DNA from: CBDBZX01 sp965213645
GTDB lineage: Bacteria > Deinococcota > Deinococci > Deinococcales > Trueperaceae
Length of the DNA stretch: 64,000 nucleotides
Reading direction: 5' to 3'
Assembly (NCBI GenBank): GCA_965213645.1
Contig: CBDBZX010000002.1
Location: forward strand, 558,001 to 622,000
Positions 24,607 to 33,717 of this stretch are shown here, piece after piece. Numbering within the stretch: position 1 is the first letter of the stretch; each line of letters begins with the position of its first letter. The notes below the pieces were generated by a model. The model made no database searches and had not been told where the DNA came from. It was given only the letters and a program-made list of their open reading frames with translations. Made by a program: the position numbers and the translations under genes.

Positions 24607-25751
24607 TACTCAGACAGCACGCGGAGCGCCTGCCCAACCGCCTGACCATAAGGAACCTCTCGCCCCAACTCGCGCAGCACATCCTCTAAAACCGCCACGA
24701 CCGTTACCGCGTCATAGGGGTCAGCGTAGCCCATCACCGATGGACGAAAGAGGATAGGTTTAGCGTGGTCTTGTCCGCCAGCGATGCGCACACCTCTTTC
24801 GGCAAACCCTTTGACGATGGCGGGCGCGTCAACCTCTTCGGGCGCACGGAGCGCCGCAACTGCCGGGCTGACGCGCTCGGCGTAAGCGCAGCAATCTAAA
24901 ACTTTCGCAGCCTCGAGGATCGCCCTGTTCATCCTTTCGCGCCGCGTCCAGACGTTTTCGACACCCTCTTCTAAAAGCATATCCAGCGCTATATCTAACC
25001 CATATACGAGGCTCACGGCGGGCGTGTACGCAGTCTGGCCTTTTTGCTGGCTCTTGCGCTCTTTGTGCAAATCTAAGTAAAAGGTCGGCGTAAAGTCACC
25101 TTTCTCTTCACCTCTTGTCCACGCCCGCTCGGAGAGCCACGCGAAGGCGAGTCCGGGCGGAGTCATCAGACCTTTTTGACTCCCGGAGAAGATACCGTCG
25201 AGTTTCCATTCTTTGGGTTTAAGCTCCGCTACACCTAAACTCGTCACGCAATCTACGAGGAAAAGGGCGTCAGGCGTGACCTCTTGGATGACTCGAGACA
25301 TCCCTTCAACGTCGTGCAGCGCACCCGTCGAGGTTTCCGAGTGCGTGGTCATCACGGCGGCGGTGTCGGGGTGCGCTTTTAAGAGTTTACGGACCTCTTC
25401 AGGCTGAGCGACGCGGCCCCACTCGAGGCTCATCTCTACCACCTCATAGCCGTAGTGCCGCGCCAACTTGACCCACCGCTCACCGAACTTACCCGCGTTG
25501 AGGCCGATGACCTTACGACCTCTCGGTACGCAGGCGAGTAGTCCCGCTTCAAAGCCCGCCGTGCCGCTGCCCGCTAAGATCAGCACGTCTTCACCGGGCA
25601 CCTGCGCCACTTGCGCCAACTTTTCACGCACCTCTACAAAAAGCTGCTTGAACACCTCTGTGCGGTGGTGAATCATCGGCTGGGCGCTGGCGGCTAGGAC
25701 TTGCGGTGGGACTTCGACGGGGCCGGGGGCGAGAAGGCGGGGTTTGTACAT
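24606..25751 (-). CDS. Class V PLP aminotransferase (phosphoserine or alanine-glyoxylate type)
   Basis: The 381-residue enzyme begins MYKPRLLAPGPVEVPP, typical of the alanine-glyoxylate/serine-pyruvate/phosphoserine group. Further marks are GSGTAGFEAG near 60, LVDCVTSLG near 180, and the PLP lysine in SGSQKGLMTPPG near 195. ATG 25751 is the start since GGAG lies eight to nine bases upstream. With serA nearby, it most likely transaminates 3-phosphohydroxypyruvate in serine synthesis, though glyoxylate activity cannot be excluded. It sits 23 bases behind hicA and is fused to the phosphatase gene by overlapping stop and start codons. Confidence 0.88.
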   Translation of the reverse strand: MYKPRLLAPGPVEVPPQVLAASAQPMIHHRTEVFKQLFVEVREKLAQVAQVPGEDVLILAGSGTAGFEAGLLACVPRGRKVIGLNAGKFGERWVKLARHYGYEVVEMSLEWGRVAQPEEVRKLLKAHPDTAAVMTTHSETSTGALHDVEGMSRVIQEVTPDALFLVDCVTSLGVAELKPKEWKLDGIFSGSQKGLMTPPGLAFAWLSERAWTRGEEKGDFTPTFYLDLHKERKSQQKGQTAYTPAVSLVYGLDIALDMLLEEGVENVWTRRERMNRAILEAAKVLDCCAYAERVSPAVAALRAPEEVDAPAIVKGFAERGVRIAGGQDHAKPILFRPSVMGYADPYDAVTVVAVLEDVLRELGREVPYGQAVGQALRVLSE

Positions 25752-25774
25752 GTTAGGTCTCCGTTTAAAAAGGC

Positions 25775-25993
25775 TTAGAGCGATTCCCAAGTTTCTCGGT
25801 CAATACCTGCTTGCTTTAGGAGGCGGATAAGCAAGTCTCTGCTGATGTCGCTTTGATGGGGGTTGGGAATGCGAAGGGTGACGCTTTCCCTAACCAGGAA
25901 CTGATGCTTTCCGCCAGAGTAAGGGCCGTCAAAACCGTAATCGCGTAGAGCACGGATAAGGTCGCGGCGCTTTAGGGGTCCGAAGGGCGGAAT
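25775..25993 (-). CDS. hicA: HicA-family mRNA interferase toxin with apparent ATT start
   Basis: The 72-codon frame reads IPPFGPLKRRDLIRALRDYG, then GGKHQF, then LRIPNPHQSDISRDLLIRLLKQAG. This is the HicA fold with the catalytic His in GGKHQF. HicA proteins cleave mRNA and are inhibited by HicB. No ATG, GTG, TTG or CTG exists between the preceding in-frame stop and the conserved start; ATT at 25993 sits exactly where relatives have Met. The hicB stop codon overlaps this ATT (TAATT), so translation may be coupled. The codon could be a mutated ATG, which would silence the toxin. Confidence 0.8.
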   Translation of the reverse strand: MPPFGPLKRRDLIRALRDYGFDGPYSGGKHQFLVRESVTLRIPNPHQSDISRDLLIRLLKQAGIDRETWESL

Positions 25994-26235
25994 TACGCGA
26001 CCTTCGGAATAGTAATCGAGAGACCGTCAACAACGGGTAATGAAAGACCACGTGAGACGCGGAAGAGAAGCCACTCTTCCAACACTTCTGCTAACTCTTC
26101 ACGGCAAGCCTCGAGCGTCTCAGCGTTGGCGTAGACGCCCCCAAAACCCTCGATTTCACCGTAAAAACTGCCGTCATCCGGCAAAATCTCATAGTGAGCG
26201 TGGTGAAGCGCGGCGCGTAGATAGTCGGTTAGCAT
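25993..26235 (-). CDS. hicB: HicB-family antitoxin
   Basis: This 80-residue protein has the partial RNase-H-like HicB fold: YEILPDDGSFYGEIEGFGGVYANAETLEACREELAEVLEEW. It should bind and neutralise the HicA toxin encoded directly downstream. The ribosome site AGAGGAAAG lies seven bases before the ATG. No ribbon-helix-helix DNA-binding tail is present, so autoregulation is not evident. The gene order antitoxin then toxin is the less common one for hic loci. Confidence 0.85.
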   Translation of the reverse strand: MLTDYLRAALHHAHYEILPDDGSFYGEIEGFGGVYANAETLEACREELAEVLEEWLLFRVSRGLSLPVVDGLSITIPKVA

Positions 26236-26271
26236 CGTCTTTCCTCTTTCACCTCTTCAGTGTAGCAAAGC

Positions 26272-27846
26272 CTAAAGCCTTACGACGCTTAAACTCCGCA
26301 GCACGTTCGGCAGGCTCCGCAGCACCTCCAAGACCTCTTCGGAGGGCGCATGGTCGAGCGTCAGGACAAACAGCGCTAAGCCGTCCTCACCGACCCTCGA
26401 GAGCTGCATCCCCGAGATGTTCACGCCCGCGTCGCCCAAGACCGTGCCGACCTTGCCGACTGCCCCAGGGCGGTCATAGTTGGTGCAGATCAGCATGGTT
26501 CCCTCGGGGCGAAGCTCAATCGGGAAGCCGTCCACCGAGACGATGCGCGGGTCTGTGCCCAAGACCGTGCCGCCGACACTGACGCTCTCTCCGTTCGTTA
26601 TGGCGCTCACCATCACGTGGCTCGTGTAGCCGCGGCTGCGCGAGGCGGTCACTTTGGAGACGCGGATGTCGCGCTCTTTGGCAATCGAGGGCGCGTTGAT
26701 GTAGTTGGGCGGCTCGTCCAAGATAGGCTCTAAATACCCCTTCGTCGCCGCTACCGCGATGGGATCAGGGTCTAGGGGAAAGGTCCCTGAAAACTCGATT
26801 TGCAGTTCGCGCACGCGCCCCTTAGCGAGTTGGGCAATCATCTTGCCCAGCGCTTCACCGACTCTGAGATGAGGTCCTAAGGCCGCGACGACTTCGGGCG
26901 CTAGGGCCGGGGCGTTGACGACACCTCTCGAGAGGTCGCCTTTGAGCGCCAAGGCTGTGCGCTCCAAAATCTCCGCGCCGACGCGCGCTTGCGCCTCCGC
27001 CGTGTTCGCGCCCAAGTGCGCAGTCAGGACGACATCGTCACGTTTTAAGAGGGGGTGATCAATGGAGGGGGGCTCGAGCACATATACATCTAAACCCGCC
27101 CCGAAGAGCTTGCCACTTTCTAATGCTCCGAGCAACGCTTCTTCCTGAATGATGCCACCTCTCGCTGCGTTCACCACAATCGCCTTATCGGGCATGAGGG
27201 TGAGTTCCGCCGCCCCGATCATCCCGGTGGTCTCTTCGGTCAGCGGTGTGTGGACGGTTAAAAAGTCCGACTGAGACAACATCTCTTGGAGGTTGTCGAA
27301 GAGCTTGACCTTGAGGTCATCGGCGCGTTGATGGGTGATGTAGGGGTCATAGGCCATCACGCTCATGCCGAGCCCTTGCGCCCGCCGCGAGACCAGCGAG
27401 CCGATGCGGCCAAGGCCCACCACGCCGAGCCGCGCCCCCTTGACCTCTCGCCCTAAGAACTTCCGGTCCCAGGTGCCGCTGCGAATGAGCCGGTCCGAAC
27501 GGCTCACCCCTCGAGCCGCGCAGAGCATCAAGCCCACCGCGAGTTCCGCCGCTGAGACGTTGTTCGCTTCGGGTGCGTTGAGGACGAGTAGACCTCTTCG
27601 GCTGGCCGCCTCGAGGTCGATGTTGTCCACCCCGACGCCGCCCCGCCCGATGACCTTGAGGTTTTTTGCCGCCCTGATGAGCGTTTCATCTACCTGCGTG
27701 CGGCTGCGGGTAATGACGCCGTCATAATTGCCGACGATGCCCAAGAGGTCATCGCGTGAGATGCCCGCTTGGTAGTCCACCTCGATGTCTGGATACGTTT
27801 TGTCGCCGAGTTGAATCGTGTCTGTTACGAGTACCTTATACGCCAT
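26272..27846 (-). CDS. serA: D-3-phosphoglycerate dehydrogenase
   Basis: The 524-residue enzyme catalyses the first step of serine synthesis from 3-phosphoglycerate with NAD. It shows RGGVGVDNIDLEAA with the substrate-binding region near 70-80, the NAD-binding VVGLGRIG near 145, NAARGGIIQEEAL near 230, and the catalytic HLGANT near 280. An intervening ASB domain and a C-terminal ACT domain (LICTNYDRPGAVGKVG, about 450-524) place it in the long, serine-regulated class. It is followed by hicBA, a class V aminotransferase and a phosphatase, apparently one transcription unit. Confidence 0.95.
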   Translation of the reverse strand: MAYKVLVTDTIQLGDKTYPDIEVDYQAGISRDDLLGIVGNYDGVITRSRTQVDETLIRAAKNLKVIGRGGVGVDNIDLEAASRRGLLVLNAPEANNVSAAELAVGLMLCAARGVSRSDRLIRSGTWDRKFLGREVKGARLGVVGLGRIGSLVSRRAQGLGMSVMAYDPYITHQRADDLKVKLFDNLQEMLSQSDFLTVHTPLTEETTGMIGAAELTLMPDKAIVVNAARGGIIQEEALLGALESGKLFGAGLDVYVLEPPSIDHPLLKRDDVVLTAHLGANTAEAQARVGAEILERTALALKGDLSRGVVNAPALAPEVVAALGPHLRVGEALGKMIAQLAKGRVRELQIEFSGTFPLDPDPIAVAATKGYLEPILDEPPNYINAPSIAKERDIRVSKVTASRSRGYTSHVMVSAITNGESVSVGGTVLGTDPRIVSVDGFPIELRPEGTMLICTNYDRPGAVGKVGTVLGDAGVNISGMQLSRVGEDGLALFVLTLDHAPSEEVLEVLRSLPNVLRSLSVVRL

Positions 27847-27905
27847 ATGCAGCCAGGATACCGCAAGGCGGCTGTGAAATCTTTTGCTTTGTAACGTAGT
27901 GGGAA

Positions 27906-27988
27906 GGACTGAGGAAAAAGGACTGTTACGAAGTTTTTGCAGAGCAAAGGGACTGAGAGAAAAGAGGTTTTGGCTCAGTCCTCAGTCC
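27906..27988. terminator. Nested GGACTGAG inverted repeats between 28007 and serA
   Basis: GGACTGAG occurs at 27906 and 27950, and its complement CTCAGTCC at 27974 and 27981. On the minus strand the inner pair makes a hairpin followed by CTTT, suitable to end transcription of the membrane-protein genes before serA. The remaining bases of 27847-28006 show no gene. Confidence 0.5.
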
Positions 27989-28006
27989 TTTTCTCTTTCA
28001 ACTTTC

Positions 28007-28483
28007 TTATCGTCTCCGCCCCAGCTCTGTAAAGCCAGGCAGCCTTGGCGACGGCAGCGCATACGCCCACAGCGCCGCGCCGAAAAAGAGCGTGCCCCAA
28101 ACGAAAGCGACGGACGCCAACGTTGTGCTGAGCGCGAAGGGGAGCGTAGAGGACCAAGCGAGCAAGATAACGCCGTGCAGCGCGGCGAGCACCACAGGCA
28201 AGGCGGCGACGCGCACGTGTTGAGGTCGGTAGAAACGCGGCGCGATGCGCAGAAGTAGCGTGGCGACGCCGACACTTAAAAGCGCAACGAGGATAACGCC
28301 GACGCCGAACCCGTCTAGCAAGATAACGCGGCGCAAGACGTAGATGAGGTGGAGCGCCCAAGGGAGCAAGCTAGCGAGCAGCACTTCGGGAATGCGCTGC
28401 AACCCTAGAGCGCGGCGGGCGATGAGACCGGCGATGAAGCCGAACAGTAGGGCGAAGATGCCGAAGCGGAAGAGGAGTCTCAC
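28007..28483 (-). CDS. Small multi-pass membrane protein
   Basis: This 158-residue protein has about five hydrophobic segments and a short basic C-terminus (ELGRRR). I do not recognise a family. It begins at GTG four bases after the end of the upstream 28488-29045 gene, another membrane protein, so the two are probably an operon. Confidence 0.6.
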   Translation of the reverse strand: MRLLFRFGIFALLFGFIAGLIARRALGLQRIPEVLLASLLPWALHLIYVLRRVILLDGFGVGVILVALLSVGVATLLLRIAPRFYRPQHVRVAALPVVLAALHGVILLAWSSTLPFALSTTLASVAFVWGTLFFGAALWAYALPSPRLPGFTELGRRR

Positions 28484-28487
28484 GGAT

Positions 28488-29045
28488 CTATTTTAGCGGT
28501 AAGTAGAGCTTGAGGTCGTGGGGCTCGAGGTAGCGCGTCAGCGCGTAGCCAAAGAGCCCGGCACTCGCTGCGAAAGAGAGCCAGAAGAGCCAAGCGTTCA
28601 ATATGCCAATGTCTGCCATCCCAATCGGTAAGAGGTCATAGTCTATCGCTGCGACATCGCTGGTTAGACGACTTAGCGGAAAGTGCCAGTAGAGAAACCC
28701 TAAAGTCAGAGGTAGAGCGGCGTTCAGCAGCGGCTCTCGCCAAATCGCAAGCGGAACTGCGATGAGAACGAGCACACCGAGGAAGAGGTTGAGGGTCATG
28801 AACGTAGAAAGCGCCTCAGTAATCTGAGGTGCGTATTCCACCAAAGCGGACTGCGCGTCGTTTTTTAGGCTACTCCGCGTCCAACCTACATGAAGTCCCC
28901 AGGGATAAAAAGCGAACGGCGTAAAGATAGAAAGGACGAGCCGCCAGCCACCCGTGGACTTCATCAGACTGCCCGCAGCAAAACCTAACAGCAGGGTGAT
29001 GAAAGGAAAAATCAGAGTCATGAAAAGAGGAAACATACCAGTCAT
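28488..29045 (-). CDS. Multi-pass membrane protein
   Basis: The 185-residue protein has about five transmembrane segments, starting FPLFMTLIFPFITLLLGFAAG, and a large loop near residues 45-75 (WTRSSLKNDAQSALVEYAPQI). No family recognised. ATG at 29036 is an alternative start. It is followed directly by a second membrane protein gene. Confidence 0.6.
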   Translation of the reverse strand: MTGMFPLFMTLIFPFITLLLGFAAGSLMKSTGGWRLVLSIFTPFAFYPWGLHVGWTRSSLKNDAQSALVEYAPQITEALSTFMTLNLFLGVLVLIAVPLAIWREPLLNAALPLTLGFLYWHFPLSRLTSDVAAIDYDLLPIGMADIGILNAWLFWLSFAASAGLFGYALTRYLEPHDLKLYLPLK

Positions 29046-29116
29046 CCACGAAATATTTTAAGCCAAAAACGGGTTCATGGCGCTTCTTTTGTCACTCAGG
29101 CTCGAGGCTCAACCTC

Positions 29117-29491
29117 TCACCGAACATCAATGTCAATCTCTGCACCAATCGAAGCAAAAAATTTGAGAGAATCTGAGGAGAGATGTAGTGCCGGATAGTG
29201 ACCATCCGACCAGTTGAGTAAACCACAAGAAAGTTCGATATAGAGGTTCTCGGGTAAAAGTCGAAATTTGTCTTTAGCAGGACGCAATTTAGTTTCTAGT
29301 GCAGAGAGGTGTTCATCGAATAGGCTGTTAGAACGTTCAATACCTGACTCTAATTCCCAGAAGCTATGTTTATGCTTCATAATTGTTTTGCCGACAATGT
29401 CACCTTTATTTCTCGTTGCCGAAGGTGCAATACCTAGAATGTCTGTAATCTCATCAGGTAACCCATCCGGCTCAGTGAACATAATCAACAA
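29117..29491 (-). CDS. DUF4279-like protein, 5' end uncertain
   Basis: The 124-residue sequence fits the DUF4279 pattern: PDEITDILGIAPSATRNKGD, then FWELESGIE, a helical part, and a C-terminal LKFFASIGAEIDIDV. DUF4279 proteins are often immunity-type. The start used is TTG. The same frame stays open upstream (DYELYVGL, which also resembles the family) back to the recG stop codon without an ordinary start codon, so the gene may have lost its beginning. Confidence 0.6.
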   Translation of the reverse strand: MLIMFTEPDGLPDEITDILGIAPSATRNKGDIVGKTIMKHKHSFWELESGIERSNSLFDEHLSALETKLRPAKDKFRLLPENLYIELSCGLLNWSDGHYPALHLSSDSLKFFASIGAEIDIDVR

Positions 29492-29536
29492 GCCGACATA
29501 GAGTTCATAGTCATTTTTGTCACGTAAAGAGGATAT

Positions 29537-31901
29537 TCAAATCACCTCTCTAAACCCAACCGTCTCCACCCTGCGCCGCAACTCATCACGCAGCCGCCGC
29601 GCCCAGGGAGCCTCCAACTTAGGGTCCGCCTCCAACATCTTCTTGGCGAGTTCTCGAGACTTCTCGATGATGTCCCCGTCTTGCGCCAAATCTCCCAACA
29701 CAAGGTCAGGCATCCCCGACTGCCGCGTTCCGCGGATCTCACCGGGTCCGCGCAGTTCTAAATCTTTCTCCGCAATCACAAATCCGTCGGTGTGCTTCTC
29801 AATCACACCTAAGCGGTGCTGCGTCTTTTTAGAGCGGTCCCCGGCGACGAGCACGCAAAAGCTCTCATGCTCGCCCCGCCCGACGCGCCCGCGCAATTGG
29901 TGAAGCTGGGAAAGTCCGAAGCGTTCGGCGTTTTCAATGATCATCAAACTCGCGTTGGGGATGTCCACGCCGACCTCAATCACTGTGGTCGAGACCAAGA
30001 GGTCGAACTCGCGGCGGCGAAAGCGCTCCATGATTTCGTCTTTTTCAATTCCTGTCATCTTGCCGTGGAGCATCTCGGTACGGCAGGCTTGCGGCATGAT
30101 CTGTTGCAAGTCCTCGAACATCTGCGTGGTCGAGACGATGTTCTCCAAGGCTTCGCTCTCCTCGATAAGCGGTGTAACGAGGTAGACCTGTCGCCCCTTT
30201 TGAATCTCACCCCACGCGAAGCGGTAGACCTCTCTGCGCTTGGAATCGTTCACCAGGCGCGTCTTGATCGCTTTGCGTCCCGGTGGAAGTTCATCGATGA
30301 TGGAGAGTTCTAAGTCGCCGTAGTAGGTCAGCGCGAGGGAGCGGGGGATGGGCGTCGCGCTCATCACCAGCACGTCGGGGAGGTTGCCCAAAAGCTTGCG
30401 CCGCTGTTCCACGCCGAAGCGGTGCTCCTCGTCGATCACGGCTAGGCCGAGGTTACGAAAGTCCACGCCCTCCTGAATGAGCGCGTGCGTGCCCACTGCC
30501 AAGTCCGTTTGCGACGAGCGCAGCCGGTCCCGCGCTGCGTTGCGTTCCCGCAAACTCGCCGAGCCGATGAAGAGGTCGCTCTCGACGCCCAACGGGTAGA
30601 GGTATTGAATCAAATTGAGGTAGTGCTGCCGCGCTAAGATTTCCGTCGGAGCCATTAGCGCCGCCTGGTAGCCGTTCTGAATCGCCACGTAAATCGCCGC
30701 CGCCGCCACCGCTGTTTTCCCCGAGCCGACATCACCTTGGAGGAGCCGCGCCATCTGTTTGGGATTTTTCATGTCGGTTGAGATTTCGTCCAATACGCGC
30801 TTTTGAGCTTTAGTGAACTTGAAAGGTAGACTCGACTCGAAGGTCTTAACATCGTTCTTACGGACTTTGAAGGCTTTACCCAAAAGGGTCGTGTCGCGGT
30901 TTAGGAGGACGCGCAGCTCGAGAAACAAAAACTCATCAAATTTCAAACGTCTGAGCGCGGCTTGAAGCGGTTTCTCACCGGTGGGAAGGTGAATCTCACG
31001 CAACGCTGTATCTAAAGGGATGAGGTTGTAGCGTTCCAATACACTTTTCGGCAAGTGATCGGGGATGATACTCAGCGCCTCGAGAAGCCGGTGGGCAGCG
31101 CGGCGCAAGTACGCCTGTGAAAGTCCTTGCGTCGTACCGTAAAGCCCCACGATGCGCCCTGTCGAGAGACTTTCACCCTCGTCGTCAATCTCGTGGTGCG
31201 CCGCCGCGAGGTCTACATATCTGCCCTTTTTCTTGACCTTGCCCGAGACGATAATCTTTTGACCGGGGAAGAGTTGCTTTTCTAACCACGGCTGGTTAAA
31301 CCACACTACCGTCAGCTTTGCGCCGAGCGAGTCCTCCAAGAACGCCCGCACTACCGTCATCCCGCGCTTGCTCTTCGTCGCTTTGCGTCCCGTGATGACA
31401 CCTGAGACTGTCGCCGATTCATCATCTTGTAAAGCGGAAAAGGTCGGCAAGACGCGGCGGTCTTCGTAGCGTTTGGGATAGTGGTACAAGAGGTCGCGGT
31501 AGGTTTTTAAGCCGACTGGCGCGAGCTTTTTTAGGGGCTTGTGCGCCGAAGTCGATGAGCTTATCGGCGATGTCTTTGTCTAGGTCGTCGCTGCTGAGGG
31601 TTTCGCTTGGGTCTCTAGCAACCTCTTTAATCGGAGGTCGGGGGTCGGGTCTTGGTGAAGCTTCTTGCGGTTGTGCGCCGACCTCCAACATCCCCAACGC
31701 CTGCTCCAACCTCTCCGAGCGCTCTTCCGGCGTGAGGCTGCCGTAGCCGTTCATCACACTGCGCACATCCGCAAAAGGTGCGCCGACGGTGGCGACGAGC
31801 TTCTCTAAGCCGCCCACGACGACCGAATCTTGACAGCCATTTCTAAGCTCTCGCTCCAAAGGGCGTCTAAGTCTGCTCCGCAATTCCTCAACCGTTGCCA
31901 C
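29537..31901 (-). pseudogene. recG: ATP-dependent DNA helicase RecG, interrupted by a one-base frameshift
   Basis: RecG reverses stalled replication forks. The N-terminal frame (31422-31901) encodes the extra N-terminal domain and the second frame (29537-31489) starts at LLYHYPKRYEDRR, followed by the wedge domain, Walker A GDVGSGKTAVA, DEEH (VIDEEHRFGVEQR), QLRGRVGRGEHESF and the C-terminal RecG motif. The frames join at a run of six A's on the coding strand (31527-31532): with five A's it would read APKKLAPVGLKTYRDLLYHYPKR, an ordinary RecG junction. The indel could be an assembly error in a homopolymer or a true mutation. Confidence 0.88.
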
Positions 31902-31961
31902 GTGTTTTATTGTACCTGCTGTGGTGGATGTCCCAACGTTTTTAGGTAAGACGTTAGCGTT

Positions 31962-32330
31962 TCATTTAAGCCAGTAATAAAGAGGTGCGTTCTCCGCTGC
32001 CGATTCGAAATAATCTCTTCCTGTACGGGGTTCTTTTGTTGTCGGTTCACATTCCTTTACCACTAAAGGACGCCATAGCGGGTCACGCTTAAAGGTCAAG
32101 TTTTTGAAGCCAACTGACGTTTCTTTAACCTCTAACGGTATTGCGTCAACCCATCTCTTCTGGTACGCGCACAGACTCTCTCGATTTGCTCCGCCTCCCA
32201 TAGTCGGAAATCTCAACTGTACATGGTCATCTTCCCAACCACAGACATAACAAATGTCGTAACTACCAGGCGGTTCATCAAATGTCAGAAAGCCGCAAGC
32301 TGGACAGGTAAATTCTTCGTAATCGCCCAT
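31962..32330 (-). CDS. CPCC-type cysteine-rich protein
   Basis: This 122-residue protein starts MGDYEEFTCPACGFLTFDEPPGSYDICYVCGWEDD, with two CxxC pairs (residues 9-12 and 27-30) that should bind zinc. It matches the CPCC cysteine-rich family, common in bacterial polymorphic-toxin immunity neighbourhoods but of unproven function. It ends NAPLYYWLK. An IS4-like element is inserted about 40 bases upstream of its start and may have replaced its promoter. Confidence 0.75.
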   Translation of the reverse strand: MGDYEEFTCPACGFLTFDEPPGSYDICYVCGWEDDHVQLRFPTMGGGANRESLCAYQKRWVDAIPLEVKETSVGFKNLTFKRDPLWRPLVVKECEPTTKEPRTGRDYFESAAENAPLYYWLK

Positions 32331-32371
32331 AGTTTTTGTAGATTACTCGCTTATACTTATGGAAGAAATCT

Positions 32372-33483
32372 AAGTACGGGACAAATTGAAAGGAAGTGGC
32401 TTCCTGTACGAGAATAACTGTGTGAAAGAATCTCAAGGAAGCCTCCACAAGCATAAAACACAACTCAAAGAAACGCTAGCTGCGCACTTGTCACTTAATA
32501 ATGCAAGACTCAAATGCCTGAGCACCTTGGTGCTCGTGCTGATTCAAGAGAAGAGCGTGAACTTGGTCAGTTTAAGTTTAGCGTTTCAAGGTCACGCCAA
32601 GCCAGAATCCTCCTATCGCCGTATCAAACGATTCTTCAGTGAGGTTAGCTTGGATAAACAGAGCGTTGCCCGCTTCATCTTGAGCACGCTGCCGCCACCA
32701 CCTTACACGCTCTGCGTTGACCGCACGAACTGGCGCTTCGGCTCGCTTGACATCAATATTCTCGTGATTGCGGTGGCGCATAGGGGCGTCGCCTTTCCGC
32801 TGGTATGGACACTCCTGGAGAAAAAAGGTAACTCGTCAAGCAATGAGCGTATTGACTTACTTCACGACCTATTCAAACTCATCAAGCCGCAAGACATAGA
32901 CTTTTTCTTAGCCGATAGGGAGTTTGTCGGCGGGACCTGGTTTAACTACCTCGATAAGCGCCGCGTGCCCTTTGCAATCCGCATTCGCAAAGACAGCTTG
33001 TGTGAAAACTGGTGTCCGGTTATGCGCTCTTCGCGCAACTTCCAGAGGGTCAGCTTCACGTTCTAAGCCATGCTCATAAGGTCTACGGTTGCACGCTCAG
33101 ACTCGTCGGTATGAAGCTCGCTCACCAAGACTATCTCATCATTGCAACCAACCGAGCGCTACCTCAGCGTTTCTCGCTTACCGACGTCGCTGGGAAATTG
33201 AGATGCTCTTTTTGTTGACCGGCTTCAACATAGAAGCAACGCATCTTGCCAAGCTCAATAAGCTCGATACCCTTTTTACGCTTCTAGCGCTCGCTCTCGT
33301 TTGGGCGACCATATAGGCGAATGGCTTCATGACAGCACGCTCAAACCACTACGCCTCAAGTCTCACTTACGCCGAGAAAAGTCCTTCTTTCGGCATGGGC
33401 TGACCATCTTAGATTTCTCCTTAAAAACTTGCCCCTCAAGCATAGAGACCTTAGCTTCTGTATTCAGCTTTTGTCCCGTACTT
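32372..33483 (+). mobile_element. Degenerate IS4-like insertion sequence
   Basis: Inverted ends AAGTACGGGACAA (32372) and TTGTCCCGTACTT (33471-33483) bracket about 1.1 kb holding one decayed DDE transposase. GAAAT occurs just outside both ends (32365-32369 and 33484-33488) and may be part of a target duplication, although two extra bases on the left make this uncertain. Confidence 0.75.
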
Positions 33484-33485
33484 GA
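32386..33485 (+). pseudogene. IS4-like DDE transposase, multiply frameshifted
   Basis: Pieces in order are: YTLCVDRTNWRFG (first D) and FFLADREFVGGTWF (second D) in frame 1 to about 33010; CPV/YALFAQLPEGQLHVLSHAHK in frame 3; SLYRRRWEIEMLFL (the YREK-type E) in frame 2; then GEWLHDSTLKPLRLKSH back in frame 1 and a final switch near 33400 to a frame ending LLSRT at the inverted repeat. At least four indels separate these, so no transposase can be made. Confidence 0.85.
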
Positions 33486-33486
33486 A

Positions 33487-33693
33487 ATGAGCAATAACGC
33501 AAAAAACTTCCGCGATATGGAGCGCCCACTCATCACCTCTTCTGATGAATTACCCGACTTCAGCAAGATGACTGCTGAAGAAGAGGCGGAGTTTTGGGAG
33601 ACGCATGACTTTGCTGAGGGTGTCTTTGAAGAGGGACCGGAGATAGACGCTGAGATAGATGAAGCGCTCGGCATTAAAAATTCTAAAGGATAG
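33487..33693 (+). CDS. CopG-family antitoxin-like protein
   Basis: The 68-residue protein contains PDFSKMTAEEEAEFWETHDFAEG, the hallmark of the CopG/BrnA-like antitoxin family in which the FWETHD block precedes a short tail. Its ATG lies four bases after the end of the IS4-like element and no ribosome site is visible, so the insertion probably removed the native leader. No partner toxin is seen next to it. Expression is doubtful. Confidence 0.7.
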   Translation: MSNNAKNFRDMERPLITSSDELPDFSKMTAEEEAEFWETHDFAEGVFEEGPEIDAEIDEALGIKNSKG

Positions 33694-33717
33694 TAGGTTG
33701 ACTTCACGGCGTTCTGC

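Noticed and set aside
31520..31540. AAAAAAG on the recG coding strand as a -1 programmed frameshift site
   Set aside because: The downstream frame is +1 (or -2) relative to the upstream frame, not -1, so the classic slippery mechanism does not fit.
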